Assembly (NCBI GenBank): GCA_965223435.1
Contig: CBDCWQ010000017.1
Span: 124,001-188,000, forward strand
DNA length: 64,000 nucleotides
DNA from: CBDCWQ01 sp965223435
GTDB lineage: Bacteria > Myxococcota > Kuafuiibacteriia > Kuafuiibacteriales > Kuafuiibacteriaceae
Reading direction: 5' to 3'
Of this stretch, positions 52,334-61,000 are shown in pieces (position 1 is the first letter of the stretch; every line of letters starts with the position of its first letter). The notes beneath the pieces are model-generated. The model ran no database searches. It saw nothing but the letters and a program-made list of their open reading frames with translations, and was not told the origin of the DNA. The position numbers and the translations under genes were made by a program.

Positions 52334-54041
52334 GATGATCCGCGGTGGCGTCGTCCATATCCAACCCCAAAGAGATGGAAAAACGATCAACATTTACGTT
52401 GGGCAACACCAGATGGCCATCGAGACAACGACGCCGTTGGCCCACAAACAACTGGTCGAGCTCCAAGCCCTTCCGACCGCCTTTTCCTATCGCATGAAGC
52501 AAGTGGCCATCGTCCTCGAACAAATGATCAGCCTTGAAAAGTTTAAGGACACCTACCTCAAGGTTACCAAATACGGCTCTGGTGAGGTTGTAGACGAACT
52601 GGAGTTCACGGGGACGCTTTATGCCCAGGAACCCGGCGGAAGCTCCAAACCACTTGGTGGTCTCAAACTTCGGGAGGCTCCAAGCTACTTGATCGATGAG
52701 GAGCCCATTTCTCAGCAGGCGGTTTCCCTCCTCAGCTTGACCAGCAAATTTGCGGCCCAATTGAGGACCACGGCTTTTCGAGATCAGCGGACTCGTGATG
52801 TCGGAGTCATTGAGACGATGATCTCGCTTCAGGAGCACGGAACGATGACCGATGCGAAACTCGAGGTCTATAACCTCAAGGAAAAACCGAGCGACTTCCG
52901 ATCGCTTGTCTTGATCAAAGCCCAACTCATGTTTACCGAGACTGCAAAAACAGCCCACTTCCTGGGGCTCGAGTCTCAGGATGGGACGTATCGGTTCGCG
53001 ATCACACCGGACATCGTGCGCTACTCGAATCATCCCGCCGCACGTGTATTTGTGGAGCTAGACAAAGACGCCAGCAGCTTTGAAGCGGACTTGATCCGTG
53101 TTCTCGAGGGGCGCATTCGCGGCATGATTCCGGCTGTGCTTCGTCCGGAGGCAGCGCAAGATATGTTGGGGCTGAGTCGCGGTGGCCATCCGCAACTGTG
53201 GACGCCCCTGACCGTTTCCGGTCGGCACCCCTCGATGTCGATGAAGGATCTGGCGTCCACGTTCTCCTGCCTTTGGCTTGCGACCTCGCCCGTCGCAGAC
53301 GCGAGTGCTCCGACGCGCACCTATGTTCTCGAGTTGACCGACCCATGGCCACGCGCAAGGATCGCACACCTCACCATGCCCGAAGATGCACTCATGAAGA
53401 ATGCATACTATCGTGAGGCCGACGCGTACGATGATGCACTTCGTGATCTCCACTCATTCTTCGCCTACGGCCTTGCGGTGTCTCGGTTCTCCGTCTTCTT
53501 GGAGTTCCCAGATCTTATTCTCGAAGATCGGCGCGCCGATCCTCTGCTTCGAAAGGTGGTCATTCCCTATCTCAAGATCGTAGGCCATGAACACCGCACT
53601 CTCGGTAACGAACTCATCATCACGGAGGACGGGCGGCAGGCGGCGACACTCCTGGCTTTTTACATGGAGCTCCTTTATGGGGCCTTGAGCAGCACCAGTT
53701 CTACGCCACTTGAATTCCGGAACTTGGGCGAACTTCCGAGCCTTCGTAGCCTTAGGCGCTCCATCGACATCGCGCCAGATCCTGCCGACGACGCCGACGT
53801 GGCAACGTTCAAGGCATTTTTGCGGTCAGGGGACCAAGCTGACCTTGACCTAGAGGTTTTTGTTCTCGATCCCGCCGCCATCCTTTTACTTGATCTCGGC
53901 GTAGGACTATCCAACAGGGGCGGTCCCCTCTTCCTTGAAACAGAAATGGGTTACGAAAGAGACGAGACGGTGTGGCAAAAACCTGAGCACCAAAGGCTGT
54001 TCATCGATACGCTCAAAGCAGGGCACACTCACCCTCGGTAG
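52107..54041 (+). CDS. Third fragment: C-terminal region of the giant gene
   Basis: Real similarity to the upstream frame begins around PAHLISLADVPTVYVRKPGRF. The 600 or so following residues are a mixed alpha/beta region with no family I recognise (VVHIQPQRDGKTINIYVGQH, RVFVELDKDASSFEADLI). It ends at 54041, 11 bases before the convergent orphan tail. The frame shift at CCC (52235-52237) separates it from the subtilisin-like part. Confidence 0.6.
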   Translation: MAAVLRSSWRCSNTVPPSSTFFKSATTLRSFMKSTVRLGMPINPAHLISLADVPTVYVRKPGRFAPAFVFQLALAEMIRGGVVHIQPQRDGKTINIYVGQHQMAIETTTPLAHKQLVELQALPTAFSYRMKQVAIVLEQMISLEKFKDTYLKVTKYGSGEVVDELEFTGTLYAQEPGGSSKPLGGLKLREAPSYLIDEEPISQQAVSLLSLTSKFAAQLRTTAFRDQRTRDVGVIETMISLQEHGTMTDAKLEVYNLKEKPSDFRSLVLIKAQLMFTETAKTAHFLGLESQDGTYRFAITPDIVRYSNHPAARVFVELDKDASSFEADLIRVLEGRIRGMIPAVLRPEAAQDMLGLSRGGHPQLWTPLTVSGRHPSMSMKDLASTFSCLWLATSPVADASAPTRTYVLELTDPWPRARIAHLTMPEDALMKNAYYREADAYDDALRDLHSFFAYGLAVSRFSVFLEFPDLILEDRRADPLLRKVVIPYLKIVGHEHRTLGNELIITEDGRQAATLLAFYMELLYGALSSTSSTPLEFRNLGELPSLRSLRRSIDIAPDPADDADVATFKAFLRSGDQADLDLEVFVLDPAAILLLDLGVGLSNRGGPLFLETEMGYERDETVWQKPEHQRLFIDTLKAGHTHPR

Positions 54042-54052
54042 TAGACCGAGAT

Positions 54053-54211
54053 TTATTTGGGGCGTCCCCACCAGGAGGCACCGTCGATGATGATTGCTTT
54101 GAGGTGGGTCTCTGGTCGGGTCGGCTGGTCGGCGTGAGGGTGATTCTGAGCTCGGTGTAGTCGTCGAGGCGGTGGGGGGTGTAGACGCGGGCTAGGATTT
54201 CTTTGTTGGGG
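54053..54211 (-). pseudogene. Orphan 3' tail of a giant-gene paralogue
   Basis: Read on the minus strand this is the last 52 or so codons of the giant gene at 55069-64000, ending in the same SWWGRPK and TAA. About nine substitutions and a 2-base insertion, near 54107, separate it from 55069-55225, so its frame is broken. It stops abruptly at GGGG (54211), where the 206-bp element begins. It is the cut-off end of another member of the family. Confidence 0.85.
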
Positions 54212-54417
54212 CACGACCGTATTCTGAGGTGCTATGGTGCGGGTGGACGTGGGGCGCTTCAGTGTCGGCGGGGAGCTTCAGTGCCGGCCTCGGGGAGAGA
54301 GGGCGGTGTCCCTTTCGTCCAGGCCGCCCATCCTGGGCTTGGGGCCCCCAAGGCATCACATCGTGTTTCCCCAAGCCTTCCCGAAAGGGACACCGCCCTC
54401 TCTCCCCGAGGCCTACG
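54212..54417. repeat. 206-bp element with perfect 32-bp inverted repeat, copy 2
   Basis: Same length as copy 1 with two substitutions, both before the left arm. Arms are at 54286-54317 and 54382-54413. It includes the 16 bases that form the end of coxC in copy 1, although no coxC is here. It abuts the orphan tail on the left and the PtuB remnant on the right, with no extra bases, as at a recombination or insertion junction. Confidence 0.85.
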
Positions 54418-54890
54418 CAGAGAACCACGCAAAGGAAGATCGAGCACTATGTGGCACAGGCGTCAGATAGATCGCTGGAGCTCTCCTACGAAAACATGTT
54501 GGGGTCTGTAAAGGGGGGGAAGGGCAGCCTCCTCAGAACCAGCACTGCGACACAAGAAAAGGGAGCGATGCGCTCCAGATCCTTAATCCTCTCAACGAAC
54601 CGGAAAAGTTCCTGTCGTATCGTCCCAGCGGAGAAGTGGCTTCTCGCGATTCGCGTGGGGACGTCGAGGAAGATATCCAAGCACTTAATCTCAACCAGAA
54701 ATCGATTGTTCGAAGTCGTTGCGAGGTTTGGGAAGGGGTCATTCGGTTCATCAACAGGAAGGAAAAGCGCTGGCGCAAAGGGCAGATATTGTCCGCCGTT
54801 TCAACTCTGACGAAGCTGGATGATGGCAAGTATATGCCATACACGGCTGCTGCGGTCTTTTTCCTGAACAAAAAGGTCAGGCGCATCTAA
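54418..54890 (+). pseudogene. C-terminal remnant of a PtuB-like HNH nuclease (Septu/TIGR02646)
   Basis: Read in two frames, this gives KIEHYVAQASDRSLELSYENMLG, then (G)GEGQPPQNQHCDTRKGS, ALQILNPLNEPEKFLSY and ALNLNQKSIVRSR. That order matches the PtuB/TIGR02646 HNH nuclease: IEHxxPQS, NLLGVCxGxEG, QHCDTRKG, NP and LNLN. The frames change in the G7 run 54513-54519; a G8 run would restore them. The N-terminal CxxC part of the nuclease is missing and the element joins at 54417. No PtuA ATPase gene is seen. The gene is dead by truncation and shift. Family match is by recalled pattern. Confidence 0.75.
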
Positions 54891-55068
54891 GAACGAAATC
54901 CAACCAGTGTCCTTCAGCATTGGTCCTGCGAGCCCTTGTGGGCAACGGAATATTTTCACGCAAATGAGATTTCCGGCTCAATTTGAGTGTCGTGCCATCA
55001 ACTCCTTTTGTTCCATTCTTGGCTGGCCGATCGTCGACGATGGCGCTGCCAACCGGCTAGGCGAAGCG

Positions 55069-58000
55069 TTATTTGGGGCGTCCCCACCAGGAGGCACCGT
55101 CGATGAAGACTGCCTTGATGTGGGTTTGGTCGGGTCGGCTGGTCGGTGTGAGGGTGATTCTGAGCTCGGTGTAGTCGTCGAGGGGGTGGGGGGTGTAGAC
55201 GCGGGCTCGGATTTCTTTGTTGGGGACCTTCTTCTCGATGAGAATGAAGTATTGGATGGTGCCCGAGGGATCGTCGGCTTTGATTTTGGGGATTTCGTCC
55301 GGGTGGTTCACGATGACCGAGGCGGGCATGAGCTCATGGAGGGCGTCGCCGTCGGTGAAGATCTTGTATGCTTGTTCGAGTGTGAGCGGCCGGTTGTGTT
55401 CGCTGAGGTTGTACGTCCACGGAGGGTTGCTTTCGAGGACTTTTGGGCCGTCGACGGCGGTGCGGTGGGCTTCTAGGGGGTTGGAAGACCATGAATTTGT
55501 CGGGATTCGGGAGGGCTCCGGGGCGCCTCGGACGTAGCGTTCGTAGAGGCGCACTTCTCCGTTGCTGCGGGCGACGCGGATAAATTGTTGGCTGGTCTGG
55601 TCGAGGACAAACTGAACCGTCTGTTGTTCATGCGGGATGCTGTGGGCGCTGGTGATGCCGACCACCAGCGTGTTTTGGCCCCACTGGTTAATGGTCGCCC
55701 ACATGGGGTGGGGGGCGGGATCGGCTGAAGAAGCGTCCATGTCATAGATGGGAAAGGCAGCGTAGCCTTGTTTGAGGTTGTAGACCTGGACGGCTTCTTG
55801 ACCGGTGAAGAGATTATTTGAGGCTTTGATGAGGGCTTCGTCCGACAGGGGGGTGGGGGCGATTCTTGTGGGGCCGCCTGGCGCAGGTTTGAAGCTGTCG
55901 GGGGAGGAATCGTTCTTGAGGATCTGGCGAGCGGTTTTCATCTCGTTAAGGTGCGTGGTTTGTTGCGCGAGGATGGCGTGGTACTGCCTTTGGGTTGTGG
56001 GCAAGTAAGTGCTGAATTCCTTGCTGTCGATCACACGGGTTAAAAATGCAACGGAGGCTTCGTAGCTTGTGATCGTTCGGTTGAGTTCTTCGTCATAAGT
56101 TCGGTGGGTTCTATCCGTGGTTTGCCCCGGAGGATCGGTCAGCGCCTGTTGGACCTCGCCGAATATTTGGTGGCCGAGGGCGGCCCGCAGCCGGACGTCT
56201 GCATCTCTTCTCGGTTGGCCGTATTGGTCAAAAAGGAGGATGTCGCCGAGGAGCACCACCGAGATTCGCGTGGCATCGATGTTTTCGTCTTGGGGTGGTT
56301 GGAGTTCTTCGTCGTCCCTCCCGACGAAGGTGAAGGAGCCAAGATTGTCTCGAACGGGTTCGACACTCAGTCTGGACTTCACCCAAGAATCGGAGCTTTT
56401 CTTGACCAAAATATCCAAAGATTTGCCGTCGAGGGTGGAACGATCGCCGGTCCAGGAAAAGGCGTTGGGCTTCCCAGGGGGCAAGAATCGGGCGATGTCT
56501 GCAAGCGCAAAACGGATCCTGATCTTGAGGTCCCCCTCCTTGGCTTCGATGGCGGTGGGATCTGGGAGGGGTTCGCTTTTGAATCCGAAGAGCTCCTCGG
56601 TCAGGTCTCCGTAAGGGCCTACGTCCCAGTGGCTGTCGTTGAGTTCCGCCAAGGGGACGGCGGCCTGGGGCTCTTCTTTTGGCGCTGCTTGGGTGACCGG
56701 CCATGTTCCGTGGCTCCATCCACTCTCACCGGGCCTGAAATTCAGTGCGTTGGGGCTTTGAATGATGCGCTCCGCGGTGTGCTTGGTGAATTCTCCGCGG
56801 ATGCTGAGTTCGACCCAAAAGAGGAGCGCGTCCCGCATCGATTCGGGGAGATGGGCGAGCAAGCGTTGTGCTTGCTGCCACCTAAGGTGTTCGCGGAGTG
56901 AGGCTTCGATGATGTGTTCGCGGGTATGCTCGGTCTTGAGTACGTGGACCTCAAAAAGGGCGCCCTCCTCAAGATCGAGAACGCCTACATGTCCAAGGGG
57001 GGTGTTTTCGATGCCAAGAAAATCGATGGTCACGTGGTAGATCTTGTGGTCCTCGAATGCGATGTGGGGGCCGGATAGGGGGTCGTCTATCAAGGATGGG
57101 GTGGTGAAAATGGGGACCTCGGCCCGAATGTTTTCTTCGTCTTTGAGGTAGGTTCCGAAGGGGGCAAGCAGGTCTTCTGCGCGGACATGACCGACGGGGT
57201 CCCACAGATCGGGGGAGGGGGGGCGCCCACCGACGAAGATCGACTGGAGGCCTGGGTCGATTTCGGTTCCTAGGCTTGCGCTGTACGCGAGCACCGAAGG
57301 TGCCGCGGCGACGATGGCTCCGAGTTCGGGAGGGAGGCGCAAAAAGTCGTCCAACGTGCGTCCGAGGGTCTTGAGGCTTTGGGTCACGAACTTGGGCCGT
57401 AGCAAGCCGGGGGGCCTCATCGCCTGGAGGGTAGGCAGCGTGGGATGGGTCTTTGATGGCTGGGTGGTGGGGATGTTGTCGTTTTTGAGGAGCGCCAAAT
57501 GGCGCTCAAACACATCCGCGGGTCCGCCCGAGCTTTCAATCCTCACCGAGCGGGTGTCGCTTCCGACGAACCCAAACCGCTTCTTGCGTTCTTCCGCGTC
57601 CTCGGCGTTGAGCATCATGGCCCGCGCCATTTGGTCGAACTCGGCTTCGGTGATTTGTCCGCTCCGCATCATGGCGTGGATGGCCATGACACTCAGTCCC
57701 GAGCTTTCAGCGAGGGCGGTCAGGCTCCCATTCATTTCTTCGTTGATGAGGCGGCGGAGGGACCGGACGTTTTGTTTCATGTCTTCTCGGGTCACGTCGC
57801 CTATGGTTCGCCTCGGCAGCAGTTCGTTGAGATCTCGGGTGAACCACTGATGGCCTACGTGCACGGTGAAGAAGGTATTGGTATTGATAGCGGTTCGGTA
57901 CTCGATCGCGGCTTGGCTCCAATAGGAGGGCGCGGACGGGTTTTCGGCATCAAGCAAGTCGATGAGCCCCAGGTAGTAGTCGGCGTCGACCGCTTGGGTT

Positions 58001-61000
58001 CCGAGCTGGACGATGTAGGCCCAGCGTTGACGAAGTTCTGACTGGATCTGAGCGCTGCGTGTCGGTGTCCATTCGCCGGGTTCGAGAGGGGCGATGACGG
58101 TGCGCGCGGGGGCGGAATCTGAAGGGCGAAGCAAATCCAGGTTGCCGAGCCGCAGTTGGTCTCCATCCGAGGGTTCGCGGAGCCCCACACGTCCTGCCCA
58201 TTCCAAAAGTTCATAGGTGTCGTCCTGCCTGTCTATTTCGACGGCCAGCGTGGACGGATCTCGGCCGCCGACTCGGCGCTCGAGCGCGTCGGTGAATGCG
58301 CGTTCGGCGTCTTCGCACGAGAGGCCGAGGACTTGAGGAAGTTCCGAGGGGTGGTCGATGAACTCTAGGCTTCCGTCGCACAGGCTGGAGACCAGATGGA
58401 TGGTTTCGAGAAGCGTAGCTTCGTAGGGGAGTGTGCGGAACACGGCGGGCCACTGGTGGCGCGGCGTTTTTGCGCGGTACTCTAGGTACGCAAAACGGAT
58501 TTGCACCAAGCGGTGAACCAAGGTGTCGAAGGTTCGGGGCCGATGATCCGACATGAACAGCGTTGACAGGGTGTCGAAATAGTGTCGGCCCAAACGATCG
58601 CGTACCGTAAACAAGTGCGGGGCCCTTGACCATCCGTATTCGGGCCGCGTGAGTGGGGGCTCGATGGCCGAGAACATGGGGCCAGTGTGGGGGTCGGCGT
58701 CGAGAAACAGATCCTTCGGGAACTCTAGGAGCTGCAGCTTGGCGTGCTGGGCGATCGTTTTCGGTGCATCGCCCATCAGGTTTTGGTATTCGTGCCAGAC
58801 GATTTCACTCAGTCGTGGATCTACCGCCGCGGCGTGCCGCAGCGCCAGGGCAACGAGGAACCGGGGATCGGACAGATCGGATCGAAATGTGGCGGAAGGG
58901 GCGGCAAGAAGACCGGGCCAGTGTTGGGCCATAAGCTCGAGCGAAGTGTTAACCAGCGAAGGGGCGCTTGCGAGGCCTTCTGAAAGGCCGAACAAGCAGT
59001 AGATGGCGGCCGCTTCCGCCGGACCGGACGCGGTTTCAAAAGGGGTGGTGGTTCCGTCCGGCAGCACCCTGAGATGGGCCACGGGTCGTCCGGGACCTTC
59101 GGAATCCCAGAAGCGGCCATACATTTGTTTGTGGATTTGGCTGCTGAAGCTTTGGATAAATTCGGTCAACGGGTTGTCTTTTTGGTACCGGACCTTCTGT
59201 CCATCTTCGATGACGTCTTCGTACTCATTTCTGCCGGCGGCGACCGACAGCAATGGCCTCGTGACCAGCGAGGCGTAGAAGTGGTCCTTCAGGGAGACGG
59301 TTTGAAACCGATGCAAAGAATCGTTGCTGATGGGCTCGCTTGCGTCGCCTACGTCGTTCCCCTGAACGCCTAGCATCATTGCCAGGGCGTCCGGGCGACC
59401 TGCGCCGCTGAGAAGTGGGCCCTCTTGGTCTCCCAAACTGTATATCCGACGAATGGAGCGCATGATGCGGACGAGGCGGTCTTCGGTTTCGGGGTCGCTG
59501 CGGCCTACGGTTTCGAGATGGGTCGCGATGGCATAGATTGCCAAAAGCTGTGGGCCGATTTGGTAGTATGGGACCAACGACAAGCCCGTGTTTGAATCCA
59601 CGACAAACGGGAATTGCAAGTGTGTTTCACCTTCGTACTCGACGGTTTCGATGGTCGACATGAGGCCTTCGACCAAGCTTTTGGCCATGGGTTTTTTGTG
59701 AGGAAAATCGCGGGGCGCGTTGTCGACCGGGGCCCGGGACGCTGCGAGGAGAGCCCAGACTTGGTCTTCCAACAAGGTGATGGGGTGCCTCGTTCCTTCC
59801 GCTTGATTGTTGATGTGACCGGATATCAAGAGCCGGCGGCCAATGTCTCGCTCCTCTGACGACTGAAGCACCACCGGGACTTTTCCGGAAACGTCGAGCA
59901 ACTCGTAGCGGTGCCAGCCGCCGAAATGATGGTGAAACGACCAGCCTCCAGGCTTGGTGGAAATGGAAAGAGGCTCACCGACCGCTGGCTGCCCCCGGTT
60001 GACCGGGGGGGGAATCGATGCGGCCAGGACCTGCGGTTGCCCCGCGGCGAGAAGACGTGCGATGGGTGTTTGGTCGACGGACCCACCATGAACGATTTCG
60101 CCGGAATCCAACCTCGAGAGGGACCACGTCGGGATCGTAAGCTCGGGTAGGCCTGGGGTGCCTTGGTCGAAGTACAGTGAAAATGTGTTCGTTGAAGGAT
60201 CGATGTCGGCCTCGCCGACAAACCATTCCTGATTGTCGATGAGCACCGAGAGCATGATGCGAGATGCATTTGGGGCGCCGTCGCCGACACTGCCGAAGAA
60301 TCGGTACCGAGTGGTGGTGAACCAGTCAGAGTCTCGTAGCCACTCGAATTGGTACAACCAAGTAGGCCAGCTTTCGGGCAGCAGCTTTTCGCCTACGGCC
60401 TGGACCGTCACCGACGTGATATTGACTGGAACGTCGTGGATCTCGCTGATCGGCGGGGCTGGGGCGCCATCTTGGACGTAGATCCGCGTGGAGGCCAAGG
60501 TTTCGGCGCCGGCTCGAGTGATGAAGAGCCGGACGCGGTAGTTTTCAAAGGGGCCTTCGTCGTCAAAAACCCCCCATGTGGGGCCTCTTCGGCCCAATTC
60601 ATCTCGGTCCAGGAGATGCGGCCTGAAGGCGGGGAGGGCGTCGCCGAAACCGGCCGCTCGGAGCAAGGTCTGCCCGCTCTTGCGAATGGCTTCTCGGGGG
60701 CCGACATCATCTACGCCCCTGGCATAGTTTTGGAGCGGGCGGTCCAGGTCTTGCTCGCGGCTGGCGTACACATCGAACACATCGGCGTACCAGATGGCGG
60801 CAGTGCTCGATTCAAGCACGGTCATCAAGTCTTGAATGCGTCGGCTCGAATACGGAAAGCCGTTGTCTCGAACGAAACGCTGCATTTCACTCCAAAGATC
60901 GTCTGCTTCTTCGACAAATCCGAGTGTGTCCGGGTGATGAGGGCGGATGTCCGCGAATCTTTTGAGCCCCAAGATGAGTCCGGCGGTGGCCTCCAGATGG

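Larger units (their letters stand above)
46999..54041 (+). pseudogene. Giant secreted protein gene, broken by two single-base shifts
   Basis: Three overlapping frames read as one protein of about 2,346 residues if one base is removed at each of two places. The first is in the G9 run 47391-47399: G8 would join ...QIKLGGAWLSGLVASSTRA to the next frame. The second is in CCC at 52235-52237: CC would give ...AWDAYQPAHLISLADV. The order is signal peptide, WN-type N-terminal domain, alpha-helical toroid-like core, shared module, proline linker, subtilisin-like domain, long C-terminal region. The core and shared module match the convergent gene at 55069-64000. G9 could also vary in length in the population and switch the gene on and off. 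A sequencing error is an alternative. Confidence 0.8.
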
